Shown here in pieces: positions 1-14,146 of a stretch of 50,151 nucleotides of DNA (within the stretch, counting starts at the first letter, position 1; each line of letters begins with the position of its first letter). Source of the stretch: Rusavskia elegans (Eukaryota > Ascomycota > Lecanoromycetes > Teloschistales > Teloschistaceae); the NCBI GenBank assembly GCA_011316305.1, contig SAUG01000187.1, positions 1 to 50,151 on the forward strand. The letters are read 5' to 3'. The notes under the pieces were generated by a model. That model did not search any database and was not told the DNA's origin. It worked only from the letters and a program-made list of their open reading frames with translations. The translations under genes were made by a program, and so were the position numbers.

Positions 1-799
1 AATATATAGATAATTTATATATACTAAAAACTTTCCGATTTATTAATATTCTATTTTAATAATTTACACGATTATTTAAAACTATTTTTAATATAGATTA
101 GTATTTTCTTTCGGTAGTATCTATAGTAGTAACTTTACTATCGATTCGTTAAATAAATTTCTATAGCTATTTTCTAATACCTACGGTAGTATCTTTTATA
201 GCCTTTATTTTAATATAACTATTTACTTCCTTTATATTTTTCTAGTATATAAAAAATCCCTTTATATTTACTAGCTATTTCTGGTACTTATACGTTAACC
301 ATATAGATATTTAACCTATAGTATAATTACTTACTTTTCGCTATTAAATCTAAAATTTAATATAGATCCTATTTTTATAATAGAAATATTATAGGCTTTC
401 TATCGGTTATTTAATAGATAAAATTCTCCGATTATTACTAAATAGCGAAAGTAATATAGATTAGATTTATTTTATTACTTTATATTTTACGTATTTTTAA
501 TTTTATAGTTATCGACGTATATAGTATCTTCTATAGCGGATATAGAATACTACTAGCGATTACGAATATTAATTCTATAGAAAATAAAGTTATTAAATTA
601 AAATTCGTAATACTATATATTAATATAGCTAATAATTTTCTTTTTCTTCTTTTATTAATATTTATTAATATCTTTTTATATTAACTACGGTAGTATCTAT
701 ACTATCTATAAAAAATTACTATAGAATACCGGAGTAATTTTATTTAGATTCTATACGGATTAGATTACGTTTATTTTATTTCTATTAGATTTTAGTAAA
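1..799. other. AT-rich RIP-decayed DNA, no gene recognised
   Basis: The stretch is strongly AT-rich with CpA and TpG nearly absent and CpG retained, which is the RIP signature. No open frame of useful length exists on either strand, and I could not recognise a protein by translating through stops. It probably belongs to the upstream part of the repeat unit that starts to be alignable at about position 800. Confidence 0.6.
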
Positions 800-3700
800 T
801 AATCTAGTATTAAAAATCGCCTTATTTTTAATTTTTAAATATTTCTTATTTTCTTTCGATCTTCGTCTAATTTTAACTATAATCTATCGATAATCCGCTA
901 ACTATTTAAATTAATTAGCTATATCTAGTATTCCGGCGTAATTTCTAACTAAGTTTAAAATTTAGTCGGATATCGACTTTATTAACTATAACCGCGAAAA
1001 GTTAAAAAAGAATACTATAATCGTTCGCCAGTTTATTAGTTTTATAAAAGATATCTAGAATATAGTTGGTTCTATTTTTATCGAGTATATTAAACGGTAT
1101 AACCTTAAAATTCTCGATACTACTAAAAATAAAAAAACTAGTATTCTTTAATAGAACTACTTTATATTTAGTCTAATTTTAGAATTATTTATAAATCCGG
1201 ATAAAATCTTTTATTTATATTTTATTAACGCCTTTAATATTATCTTCCGCTTTTTAATTAATAATATTCCCGTTCTAAAGGCTGTTAAATAAAAGTATAA
1301 AGATAGTTCGACGGCGCGCGGTCTTTCTATATTATCTACTAAAATTCTAGAAGCCGATAATAATCTACTAATATCTATTAGTTCTTTTCCCTCGATATAT
1401 AATTTTATATAGTCTATCTAGCTATACTATATTAATTCTAAAATCTTTATCTATTTCTATTATTATTTCTTTTTATATAATTTCTTTTCGTTTATTTTTA
1501 ATTTAATTCGCCAGACTTTCGCGAACGATAGGATATAGATAAAGAAAAAAACTATTATTTAGATAGCGCCTAGTAGCTATAGTAGTAATCTCGATACTAA
1601 TACCGTAGTTTTAAATCTTACGTTCGATTTTACTTATAATAGGTTTTCTACTACTATTTTAGAAGTTATCGGATAAAATATAAAATCGGTTAGAAATAAT
1701 ATTAATTACCTTTCTATTTCTAGCCGAATATCAGCTAAATGGTATAAATAAAGATTTATAAAGGTACGAATTTCTTCTACTACTAGAATTTTTTAATCCT
1801 ATTATAACTGCCTATCCGGCGCTAAAGATATTTATTATTCTAATATATATTAACTAGGTTTTCACTAGTAATATCTTTTTTCTAGTATAATCGGATTTAG
1901 AAACCGATAATAAAACTATATTTAAATTTCCGAAACGACCGCGCTATATTCTATAACCCGATTTCCTTTCTATTCTTTTATATCCGTTAGATAAAGATCC
2001 TTTAATTATAAATCGCGTCAATAATATCTAATTCTATATCGACTTTATAATAGATTAACTATAAGAAAAAAATCTAATATAAACTTTTCTGAAAATAGTA
2101 GATTTACCGAATTAGCTATAAAAGCCTAATAGTATTCTAATTTAAAGACTAATAAACGTAGCTATAGCCGTTTTTATAAATAAAAGAAAACCAGATATAG
2201 AAAATAATTTAAAAATACTATAAATATATATTTTCTAACTGGTTTTATCTAAACTAATTATAGATACTAGTATCCTCGAAGCGTTTAATTCGAAGCTTTA
2301 TATCTAATTAGGCGTTAACGAGTCTTTTTTCCGTAAAATAATAGAATTCGCTTTCTTCGAATATAAAGACTATATCTATAAAATTAAAATATTTATTGAA
2401 GGCTTTAAATATAATATATTTAAATATTAATTAATAGCTGTATTTTAGTATATTATCTATAGAAGATCCTAGTATCCAAGGGAAACTATTAGCAATAATA
2501 TAAAATTCGGCAAGATATAATTAACTTTTATTTTATTTTAATTTTTTAGTCCGGTATAATAATATACTAATAGTATTAGACTAGTATTATATATCTTCGA
2601 ATCTTTTTCGAAATAGTATTAAATATCGCGTAGACGCGCTATAAATCGTATTTTAAAAATCTAACTAGTACCTTTTACCATTATTATCTTTCTTCTACGG
2701 CAGATAACCTTTAATCCTCTAATATCTATTACTTTAACTAGTATTTATACGCTATCTAATATTTTTATATTAAATCGTTAATTATATATTACTACGATTT
2801 ATAGCTTTAACGAAACTTATATTTTATTATTATCTTTTTTTTTACTATTAGGTTTTAGATCTATAAATTTAAATAGGTCTTCGGCGGTAAATCTATATAC
2901 TCGATCTTATTTAAAATTAGATAATCGAATATTTTAAAGATTTATAGAAAGGAGTTTATATAGACGGATAATTCTTTTAATAATATTATAGTTAATAAAT
3001 AGTAGACGTCTAAAGCCTCGTCGTATAATAAAATTATTTTAACTACTAACTATTTAGTAATCTATAGCGAAGTTTTTAAATAAAATAAAAATTACTACTA
3101 GACCGATAAAAACGGAAAAAAGTATATAAAGTACCTAGACGGTATTTACTAGATATTAGTAATAATCGATAAAATTTATAAAATCAGAAATAAAAAAACC
3201 TTTTAATAACTAACGATTTTATATTATTTAAATAAAGTTTTTATAATAGTCTAAACTATAAAGTTCTATAATATTCTTTATATTTCGAGTTTCTATATAT
3301 CTAAATATGGTTTATTTTAAATACTTTATAGGAAAAGAATTTCGATAATTTAGTAATAATACTAGCGCTACTATAGTAGTCTAACTGGAATAGTTTATAG
3401 TTCTAGTACTATATATTCGTAGAAGTAAATATTATTAAAATAGCCGACAGATATAATAAGCTGGTTAAAGCGATATAAAAGGAAGAGGAAACCTTTAATA
3501 AAGTTAAAGCTCGAGAGTACGTCTTTATAATTAACGAGCTATGATCTAAATTTATTATTTACTATAACTATTCGTTTATTATCAATAGATATAAATATAT
3601 TTCTATATTTCTTTTAAATATCTACTAGTAACTATTTAGGATTCTATTATAATTCTAGAAAATTATTAGTATATATTATATTATCCGCGCGATATACGAG

Positions 3701-4560
3701 AAGAAATTATATCGGAAAGCTATAAAAGTTTAAAAGTAGATAAAAAAAATCGAAGCCGAATACTCTAAAGCCGGTTCCTTCTAATAACGCCGGCCGAATA
3801 ATTAAATCTAGTCGAATATTCCGAATTTATATAATATTTTCTATATTCGTTAACTATATATATAATAAAGATAATAATAAAATAGATAGTTTATTTATAG
3901 CCGCTAATCTATCTAATTATATAGAATTTTAGAAAGAAATTATAAATAAAATACTAGCGAGCTTTCTAAAATTCTAAACTATCTTCGCTTTAATAAAAGG
4001 CTAACCTCCGCCGATTCTATCGCTAGACGAAAACAGATAATTACCGGTAATAATAGGTAAAGATACTAAACTTCTAGTAGTATTTATATATCCGTTAATA
4101 GTTTAATTTATTAATAGGATAGATTATTATAGTTATTTTTCCGTATTTTTCTAGATTTCTTTTTCCGTATTATTCTAGTAAGGTCTATTACTAATTAAAA
4201 TCTAGAGTTTATAATAAACCGGTAAATATACTATTTATATTCTTTCGAATATTATATTTTATTAGCGGAATCGAATAGAAACTACTTTTTAAAAAAATAA
4301 AAAGATTATAGCTATATATATACTATCTATCCGTAATAATAAAAATAAACAGATTATTATTACTAGCTCGGGTATTATTAGAGTAATATTAATATTTTAT
4401 CGAGCTAATTTTCTTATTAAAATAGATTCCGACTTTCTAGATAGTACGGATAAATAGGTTATTAATCGAATTTAACGATATAGTTAATAATACGCCTACT
4501 ACGTATAGCGATTTATTACCGCCGATAATTTTAAAAAAGTAATTATTAAATAATAATAAA
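800..4560 (+). repeat. RIP-decayed repeat copy A with SNF2-like helicase end
   Basis: This is the first of two diverged copies of one unit; matching segments lie 4.20-4.26 kb downstream. Examples are the block around 1,013-1,040 and 5,271-5,297, and the block around 4,186-4,250 and 8,385-8,450. Translating the plus strand through RIP-type stops gives, at about 4,360-4,560, a series resembling SNF2 helicase motifs V and VI: a TSSG-I-V-L segment, then DFLDSTDK, then INRI, then RFITADNF. Known fungal SNF2 proteins have comparable DWL-ST-Q, R-IGQ and YRL runs there. A further conserved segment before this (about 3,800-4,050) is shared with copy B. Nearly all stops sit where Gln is plausible. The identity is an inference from motif order; the N-terminal half is not recognised. 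It is certainly non-functional. Confidence 0.55.
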
Positions 4561-5059
4561 AAATTCGAAAAGAAATTATAGATAAAATATATATTTTACC
4601 GGCCGATTATAATATTTCTAAAGAGAATAAAAGTAGTAATAATAAAGTTCTAGTCTAGAATATTTATCGGATAATATATTTATAGTAGTAGTTATAGTTG
4701 CCGTTTATCGAAGTATTAAAATTATTAAAGAATATATTTTATAGAAAATTTCTAAACCTATTATTAATTTTTTCTATTATAATTTTAATATTAGATATAG
4801 AGATTTAATTATACTTCTGAAGTTATATTATAAAGGCTATAAATATAGAATAATACCTTTATAAATATCTATAGTAAAAGCTATGTAAATAAATCTAAAA
4901 TATCCGGAATAGATAACGTAGTAATATAATATAAATTCTATAGTACTACTATAATATCTATAAAAGTAAATAGTATAATATCTACGGTAGATATTATATA
5001 CGGACTATAGAAACGCGCTAGTTAAAAAAGGCTAGATTATTATATACATTGAAATCGGA
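4561..5059. other. Spacer between the two SNF2-like repeat copies
   Basis: AT-rich, RIP-decayed sequence whose counterpart after copy B is not obvious. It continues the plus-strand frame of copy A for some distance (an I-L-PADYN segment near 4,590-4,620) and then becomes unreadable. No separate gene, RNA or terminal repeat was seen. Confidence 0.4.
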
Positions 5060-8000
5060 AAACTTTCGAATATTAATTAATCTTTTATATTTTCGAATAT
5101 TCGATCTTTTATTCGATTTTTTATTAACTTTTATTATAATTTATATCTAATCCGCTAGATATTTTAATCAGCTAGCTATATCGAGTATTCCGGCGAAATA
5201 TTCTATTTAATTTAAAGTTTAGCTATAAATCGATTTCGTTAACTATAATTATAGCGAGTTAAAAAAAAATACTATAGTCGTTCGCTAGTCTATTAGCTAT
5301 TTAAGAACTGTCTGGCTTATAGTTCGTCCTATTATCGTTAATTTTATTAAATAGTATAATCTGGAAACGTTGGATACTACGAAAAATAAAAAGACTATTA
5401 TATTTTAATAGGACCGTCTCGTTATTAAATTGATTTTATAATTTTTTATAAATTCTAATTAGATTTCTAAACTATATTTTAGCGACGTTTTCGGTATTAT
5501 TTTTCGTTTTCTAATCGATACTATTTCTAAATTTAAAGCCGTTAAAACCTAGTATAAAAATAGTAGTTTTTTAATTTTACCTACTAAAATTCCAGGAGCT
5601 AATAATAATCTACCGATATTTATTAGCCTTTTTTCTTCGATATATAACTCTATATAATCTATCTAGCTATATTATATTAATTTTAAAGATTTTATCTGCT
5701 TCTAGTTTTATTATTTCCTATAAAATCTCCCTTTTTTTATTTTTAATCTAATTTACTAGACCTTCGTAATCGATAGAATATAGAAAAAAGGGGAAACTAT
5801 TATTTAGGTAGTATCTAGTAGCTATCTCGATACCGAAACCGTAGTTTTAAATTTTAAACTCGACTTTAATTAGAATAAACCTTCTACTATTATTCTAGAG
5901 TTTATTAAATAAAAGATATATTCGATTAGATGTAATATTAACTATTTTTCTATTTTAACTAGTATTAGCTAATTAGTATAAATAGAGGACTATAAAAGAA
6001 CGGAATTTTTTTAATTCTATCGTAATTTTCTAGCCGGCGCCGAAGATATTTATTACTCTAATATATAGAAAATAGAATTTCGCTAATAATATTCTTTTTC
6101 TAATATAATCGAATTTAGAAACCGATAATAAAATTATATTCGAATTATCGAAACGATAGTACTATATTCTATAATTTAATTTTCTTTTTATTTTTCTATA
6201 TCTATTAGATATATATCCTTTAATTATAGGTCGTATCGATAATATTTAATCTAATAGCGACCTTACGACGGTTTAGTTTAGTAAAGAATTTCTAGTATAA
6301 ATTCCTTTAAAAATATTAGAATTATCGAACTAGCTTTAAAAGCTAAATAATATTCTAGAATAAAGACTATTAAATAAAGCCGCGGCCGCTTTTATAAATA
6401 AAAGGAATCTAGTTAATAGAAATAAATTCGAAGTATTATAAATATATATTTATTTACTGGCTATATCTAAACTAATCGTATATACTAGTATTTTTAAAGC
6501 GTTCGATTCTAAACTCTATATATAACTAGACGTTAACGAATATCTTTTCTATAAAATTATAAAATCGTCCTTTTATAATATAAGAAATACGGATATAAAG
6601 TTACTATTTCTATTAAAAGCTTTAAATATAATTCACTAGAATACTAATTAGTAGCTGCCTTTTAATATATTATTTATAGGAAGTTTAAATATTTAAAAAA
6701 AGTTATTAGCGATAATATAAGGTTCGGTAAAATATAACTGGCCTTTATTCTATTTTAATTCTTTTATCTAGAATAGTAATATACTAATAATACTAGATCG
6801 GTAGTATATATCTCCGAACTTTTTTTAAAATAGTATTAAATCTAGTTTAATCGAGTTATAATTCGTTTTTTTATAATTTAATTAATAAACGTTATTATTA
6901 TTTTCTTCTTTTTATAGTAGATAACCCGTAATCTTCGAATATATATTACTCTAGCTAGTATTTATTCCCTTTCTAATATTCCTATATTAAGTCGTCGATT
7001 ACGCGTTACTATAATTTATAGCTTTAGCGAAATTTATATTTTATTATTATCTTTTTTCTTACTATTAGATTTTAGATCTATAAATTTAAATAGGTCTTTA
7101 GCGGTAAATTCGTATATAAAATTTTATTTAAAGTTAAATTGTCGGCTATTAAAAAGATTATCGGAAATAATTTTATATAGTCGGATAATTCGTTCGACGA
7201 TATTATAATTAATAAAGATTAGGCGCTAACGACTAGATCGAATTCCGAAATTATTTTAACTACTAATAATTTATTAACTAATAGTAAGATTTTTAAATAG
7301 AATAAAAACTATTATTAGGAAAATAAAAATAAAGAAAAGTAAATAAATCGTATCGATATAATATACGAGATATCCGTCATAGTAGACGACGTTTATAAAA
7401 TCAAAAGTAAATCTAATTTTCTAATAGCCGGCGATCTTATATAATTTAAATAAAGTTTTTAAAAGAATTTAGACTATACGGTTCTAAAATACCTATTATA
7501 TCTTCTATTTCTATTTATCTAGAGATAGTTTATTTTATAGATTTTATAGAAAAAAAACTTCGATAATCTTTTAATAGTATTAGTATTATTATAGTAGTCT
7601 AGCGGAAGTAGTTTATACTTTTAATATTATATATTTAAAGTTATAAAAGTTACTAAATTAGCTAAATACTATAATAAATTAATTAAAGCTATATAAAAGA
7701 ATTAAGAAACTTTTAATATTTCTAATATTTACTAGTACGTTACTAGAATCGCTAAATTTTACTTTAAATTTATTATCCGCCGCGATTATATATCTACTAT
7801 CGATAGATATTAATACGTTTCTATATCTTTCTTAAATATTTTCTAGCGACTATTTAAGATAATAATTTAATATAAGGCCGTTATATAGATATATTATATA
7901 ACCCGCGCGATTTATAAAAAGAAATTATACCGGAAAAAATTAAAATCGAATATTTTTAATTTTATTTCTTTTAATAATATCTTCCGAAAGACCGAACCTG

Positions 8001-8690
8001 GTCGAATATTCCGTATTTTAGCGACGTTCCCTATACTCGTTAACTATATATACGACGAGGATAGTAAAGAAATAGAGAGTTTATTTATAGATACTAATTT
8101 AAAGGCTTATATAGATTTTTAGAAGGAGAAATTAAATAAAATTCTAGAAAGTTTTCTAAAATTCTAAACTATTTTCGCTTTTTTATTAGATTAGCTCCCG
8201 CCGTACCTACTACTAGACGAAGAAGGCCAGTTACCGGTAATAATATATAATAATAATAAACTTCTAGTAATATTTATCTATTTATTTATAATTTGATTTA
8301 TTTATAAAATAAATTATTCCGGCTATATTTCCGTATCTTTTAAAATTCCTCTCTATATATTATTTTAGTAAAATCTATTACTAATTAAAATCTAGAATTT
8401 ATAATATACCGGTAAATATACTATTTATATTTCTTCGAATATTACTTTTAATTAGCGTAATCGAATAGAAATTATATTTTAAAAAAACGAAGAGATTATA
8501 GTAATATATTTACTATCTATCGATAATAATAAAAAAAAACGGTTTATTATTACTAGTTAGGGTATTTTTTAGATAGTAGTTAATATTTTATAAAGTTAAA
8601 TATTTTATTAAAAAAGATCTCGACTTTCTAGATCGTATCGATAGATCGGTAATAAACTATATTCGGTAGTATAGCTAAATATATATATTT
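5060..8690 (+). repeat. RIP-decayed repeat copy B with SNF2-like helicase end
   Basis: Second copy of the unit at about 800-4,560, same orientation. It is better preserved in the region 7,980-8,330, where one frame reads FRILATFP, then NYIYDED, then LDEEGQLPV with only a few stops. Fungal SNF2-family proteins have a similar linker between the two helicase lobes. The last lobe (8,380-8,670) carries the TGKYTIYI and SSNIT segments and a TSQGIF segment parallel to copy A. The two copies differ largely by C/T and G/A changes plus short indels, as expected if both were hit by RIP independently. Non-functional; family assignment tentative. Confidence 0.55.
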
Positions 8691-8999
8691 TAAGCTCTAA
8701 ATATTATTATAACGACTATTACTAAAAAGTCTGTTTATAAAATACTTTAATATATATATATAGACCTCGTAGATAGAATTTGGTTTATTTTATAATATCT
8801 ATAGTAGTATCTACCCTATTTATTATAATAGCTTCTAATATATTTCTTCTATTTTTCGGTATTAGTTATAATTAGCCAGATTTTTATTATATTAACGGCT
8901 GCTAACCGTAGGTAGTTAAAAGTATTTGATATTTTCTAATTATACTAGGTCCTATACTAGATTCTACGCGAGAGCCTACGCTAGAATAAAATAATTCGG
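8691..8999. other. AT-rich sequence between repeat B and Plavaka-like relic
   Basis: RIP-decayed. I see no recognisable coding segment, terminal inverted repeat or target duplication that would fix the end of either neighbouring element. Confidence 0.4.
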
Positions 9000-11900
9000 C
9001 TGGCCTAAACGCTTTAAAAAACTAATTCGCTTTACTATTTTTTTAATATCAAGTATATTACTAGTATCGCGAAGGCGGAAAGTTATTATTATATTTAAAT
9101 AAAATTGTTTCTAGACTCTATATCTATATTAGACGGCCAGAAATAGTATATTATTTAGATATTTAGAAAAATACTAGTTTTTATAATTAGCGTCTATATA
9201 AAAAGAGATAGAAATACTATAAAATATATTATAAAATAGCCTAATTTCTAATATATTTCCCGACGCGGATTAATTACTATTAAAGATCGGAAGCGTCAAC
9301 TAATACGAGCTATATAATAAAACTATCGATAATAAATAAAGAAATATAGATCGAAGTTATCCCCTATTTAAAGATAAAGATAAAAATTATAAAAAAAACT
9401 AAAATAAAAAAATATAAAATTATTTTTATTTACTTTAGATTTTTTCGGCTTACTATATTTATATTATAATTCGATTTCTAAATTACGTTTTTATCGGAAA
9501 ATTTAAAGCTATTAGATTCTACCGGATTAGCTCGTTATTTTTTATTAACTGCTTTTACTTTATCTATAAATAATACGCTATAAATATCCTCGGCGCTAAA
9601 CTAGTCGAATATTATTATTAAAATTTTCGAAAATATTATTAATAAAAAAGCCGGGAAATCATTTCCTATAATATAATTAGATAGATTTTTTCTAAATTTA
9701 GCGGAATACTACCGGATTTACTAGCGATTAGTATTATAACTACTAGCCTTTTAGAAATAAAGTCTAATATATCTTAGCCCGCTAGTTTTATAGAGCGAAA
9801 ACGAATTGAAAGACTATTAACGATTTTTATAAAGATATTAATAGAAAGAACAGCTTCGTTAATATATAGGAATAGAAAATTAAAATATATAAAATCCTTT
9901 AAAATATTACTAATAATATCTTCCTCTAATTTTTATTTAAAATTATAACTAGAATAGAAAGCGGATTCTAAAAATAGAATACTATAATCTTTTTTTATAA
10001 TATTATTAGCGTAGTCCGATTTCTATTCGGCTATAGACTTTTTAAAAATAAGCTAAAATACGTATCCGAACGCTATAAAGTAGATTTATCTAAAAATAAT
10101 TATAAATCTATCCGGATCTATAGTAGAAAATATATAGAAAATTAGTAGTAGAAATTATAGAAATTTCTTTTAAAAAACGCGACTATTATTTCTTTTATTT
10201 TTTTAACGGATAAAATTTCTTTAAATCTATACTATAGCGACGTAGTTATATAGCCTATCTATTTAACTATTAGTAATTTCGATAGCCGCTGCCGTCGTAG
10301 TTAGACCCGCCCTTTATTGATTTTACTAGGTTTTATCCCTATTATTAAAGCGGGTAAAAAATATCTAGAAAATTTTAAATTTTATATTTATTATACTATA
10401 ATAGTTTTAATACTAGAATATAAATAACTAGCGGCCTGTTATTAATATTTATAGATTATATTAATTCCGTCTATAGCTTTAAAATAGTATTATTAAAAAG
10501 GTTTATCTATTCTTTATACTAATAGCTTTACTCGATAATATTTTCTTATTATTACCGGTTTTATAGTAGACTACGAAAATTAGATTTTTATTATAGATAT
10601 AAAAAATAGTAAATATTATATTATATATTAAATATTTCTAAAAAACTATAATAATTTATATATAGCGTTTTTAAACCGGGACTATATATATATTCTAAAT
10701 ATAATATACTAGTAATAATTTAAATTTAGTTAAAATTTTAACGCGGTAATCTAATCGAAAAATAATTATAAAATATCCGAAAGAAATAATAATAACGAAT
10801 TAAATTCGGAATCTAATATCGTCGAACCTTTAGTTATTTAAAATAATTAAATTGGAATAAAATCTGGTTCGACTAATAAAATAGATATTTATACAGTCGA
10901 GAATTTCGTATAGGCGTATAATTAGATAAATATCTATAAAGTATAATTTATTAATATATTATATTAACTTTTTAAAAGAATTATAATACGGGTTATTAAA
11001 TAGTATTTTAATATAGTAAAGGAAATTACCGACAGTTATTAGCGTAATATAATAATATTATCTATAGAAAAACGTATAAAAGTTAAAGTCGATTAGAGAT
11101 ATTAATTAAACGAACGATTTAATACTATACCTTTATTCCCCGGCCTAAAATATTTCGCGCGATTTAATTAAATTAAATAATAGATAGGCGACGAATAGAA
11201 AGCTATAATCCGCTAATTTATTTCTATTTTAATTCTATTTTTAATAGATTATATTCCGGTAGTACTATTATACTTTAGAGCTATAATAGAATTTATATAT
11301 CGAGCTATATACTACTTTTATACCGACGAGATATTTTTCTATATAATAAAATTATTATATATTATAGATCGTTTTAAATATATATTTATTAAGTCTCGGC
11401 CTTTTAGTAAAAGTATTAATAGATAGTACTTTAATTTTCTAAAGTTCTATTCTATAGTCTACTATATAAAATATATTAAAATATTCGAAACAATTCTAGA
11501 AATTAATAATAATTAAAGTAAAATCGTATATATAATATATATTAAAGCTTTCTATAGTAGAACTAATAAGAATTTAATTTTCGATAAATAAATTATAGAT
11601 TATAATATCAGGCGTTAGAATATACTAGCTATAGATAATATACTATTTTACCTATATTCGAAAAATCTAATAATTATTTAAAAGGAAGAAAATATTTAAA
11701 ATAATAAAATAATAATCGAATCTATAAATCTAAACTACTAGAATATTAATATTCTAGCGAAATCTAATATTAGATATATAAAAGTTAATCTAAAGATACT
11801 ATAGGCTCGAAATTAAATATAAATATATTCGCTATAAACCGTAACCGGTATTTAAAATTTTATAATAGCTATAGCCGCTTTTATCTACGAAAAAAAGTCT

Positions 11901-12600
11901 ATAATATAATTAGGGGTTCGGACCGAAATAATTTATCTTTATTATATAAAATCCGATTTGAAATAGATTGAATAGATATTTATTTTCTTATATTTATCTA
12001 TTATATATTAGTACCGAAACGGATAAAATATTATAGATAGCGAACGTCTAGTCCGCTATATTATACGATACTAACCGAACTAGAATAGTATTATAAAAAA
12101 ATAGTACCGCGACTATATATAGCTAAAAAATAAGAAAATAATAATTAGTAATAATATATTAGAAATTTTAAAATATTTAATTATTAGTAAAATATATACT
12201 ATTATTAAAGTTATTAATCCGGATTATTCTACCGAAAAAGGTCTAAAATAAAAAAATATAAATATTTACAGCGGTATTCTAATATAATATTATAAATAAA
12301 AAAATAAAGGTTAAATATATTCTATTTATAATATAGTAGAAATCGGACTATAGCTAGCAAGTTTTAGTAAAATATTCGATAAATATCGGATATATAATAT
12401 ATTTCGTATTTAATATATTATCTATCTAATTCTAAAAGAAAAAATAATAGATAATAGAATATATTTTATAAATAATTAAATTAACTTCGAATATTATAAT
12501 CGGCTTTACGATTCTGATTTTATTAAAAATAATAGGTCTATAGCAAATAGATTTAGTAAAGATTTTACGAAAAAATAAAAAGCTAAATTTTTCTAACTAG
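9000..12600 (+). mobile_element. Plavaka/KDZ-type (CMC, CACTA-like) transposon relic
   Basis: The best-supported part is about 11,130-11,600, plus strand. Read through RIP stops it gives LFPGLKYF, then IDYIPVVLLYFRAI, then IDRFKYIF, then NFLKFYSIVYYIKYIK, in that order. This matches the C-terminal part of Plavaka/KDZ transposases, where a G(L/M)-K-F block is followed by PE/PVL-R-A-DF, a helix with the H-F motif, and FN-PK-HS--HY---I. The upstream 2 kb has the same strand bias and lysine/isoleucine-rich reading but I could not pin further motifs. The downstream end is unclear. Terminal repeats were not found, so the limits are approximate. The element is inactive: stops occur every few dozen codons. 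Confidence 0.6.
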
Positions 12601-13998
12601 TTTCTATTACTAGTATTCTAATATTAGAAAACTACGTATCGTAGTTAAAGTAGCGATACTTTTAGTAAATATATAAAATAAAAAAGATAGTAAATCGAAT
12701 TACTAGTAACTACTATAATTTTAGATATAGCAGCTATAGTAGCTATATTTACTATATATAAATATAATAGTTTTAAAATTCGTTTATAGAATATTTATAG
12801 ACTATTTAAATCTATATTAAATTCGATAAAATTATAAAATATTTATATATAGAATTTATATAAATATTTTTTACTAAACGTTCTAGATAAAAGGTTTTTC
12901 TAGAGACTATTAGTAGTAAGATATTTTCTAATATCGAAGTAAAAGTTAATAAAGATTTTATTATTTAATATCTATAACCCCGATATAATAGAAACTTTCG
13001 CGTTCGAATTTTTATATAATCCCGCGTTATTTAGGAAATTTTGGACTAATTATTATTATATTAAAGTTATTTAATTAATAATTTAAAAAAAGTAGTAAAT
13101 ATAGTCGTTATTAGGCCGTATAGATATATACTTCCTAATTAGCTGAAATTTTAAACCAAAAATTAACCGTCTTTAATCGAAGATCGGCCGGAATACTAAT
13201 TCTAATATAGGAGTTTTTTAATATTTAAATCTTTAGATCCGGGAAAAATAGTAATTCTAGAGCTATAGGCGAGCTAATTATTAATTTTAAAATAATAATT
13301 TAGTCTATTTAAATTAAATTAAATACTTCTACCGAATTTTATTATCTTTTTTAAATCTATTAAAGATTAATAATAAGTATCTATACGGCTTTATTAGTTT
13401 TCTTAATAGATTAAAATCTTTTCTAAAATAGAAATACTAACTTTCCAGTCTTTTATACCCGCGGGGAAGATAGAATTAAAACGGTCGCCTATAAATTAGT
13501 TAAACTAACGCTAAAATAATTAAACTTTTCTAGAAAACTAACTACTATTATCTTTTTTCTAGCGAATATCTTCGAGCTATTTTCTAGAGATAATTTATAT
13601 ATAGGCGTTGTTCTAATTCTAGAAAAATCTACCGGGGTCTAGTAGTAGATATAATTTCTTTATTTTAGATAAAATAGTATTAATAAAGCTAGGTATTATT
13701 ATATATAATTTTCAATTATAATAAATATACTTTTAAACTATTATATTCTAGTTAATATTATAATAAAGCTTCGTTAGTATATTTACCCTATAATTTTTAA
13801 TCGTATAGCTAATATCTATCTAATTTCCTTCCGAAAACGCCGAAGTTTCCCGATAGTAACAATAATAACTTTATTTATACTAATAATACTATTTTTAAAA
13901 CTACGAAAACCAAGATCTTTCCGTTAAATAAAAGATAGAAACGATTCTATAACGCCGCTAGATAATATTTTAACTAGTATTTCTAGTATTTAATAACT
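12601..13998. other. Unassigned RIP-decayed repeat DNA
   Basis: AT-rich, CpA-depleted sequence. Partial plus-strand frames can be followed (for example around 13,900-13,960, a basic segment TKIFPLNK) but no family could be named. No terminal repeats were identified. Confidence 0.4.
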
Positions 13999-14146
13999 GG
14001 TACTATAGTATAGGGGTTAATATAGATAATATTAAGATTTTTTACTATTATTTCTATATTAGACTAAATATAATATAACGATAGCGGAAAGAATTTAATA
14101 TTTATTAGATTTAGATTCGAATCCTAGTAGCGCTACTTTATTTTTT
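13999..14146 (+). repeat. tRNA-like pol III relic (possible SINE or intron-bearing tRNA copy)
   Basis: An A-box-like sequence TAGTATAGGGG lies at 14,006-14,016 and a B-box-like sequence GATTCGAATCC at 14,114-14,124, which differs from the pol III consensus GGTTCGANTCC by one G-to-A, a RIP-type change. The seven bases at 13,999-14,005 can pair with 14,128-14,134 as an acceptor stem with wobble pairs and one A-C mismatch that a reversed RIP change would repair. A run of six T follows at 14,141. The A-to-B spacing is about 100 nt, too long for an intronless tRNA, so a tRNA-derived SINE or a tRNA with an intron are both possible. Not presumed functional. Confidence 0.35.
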
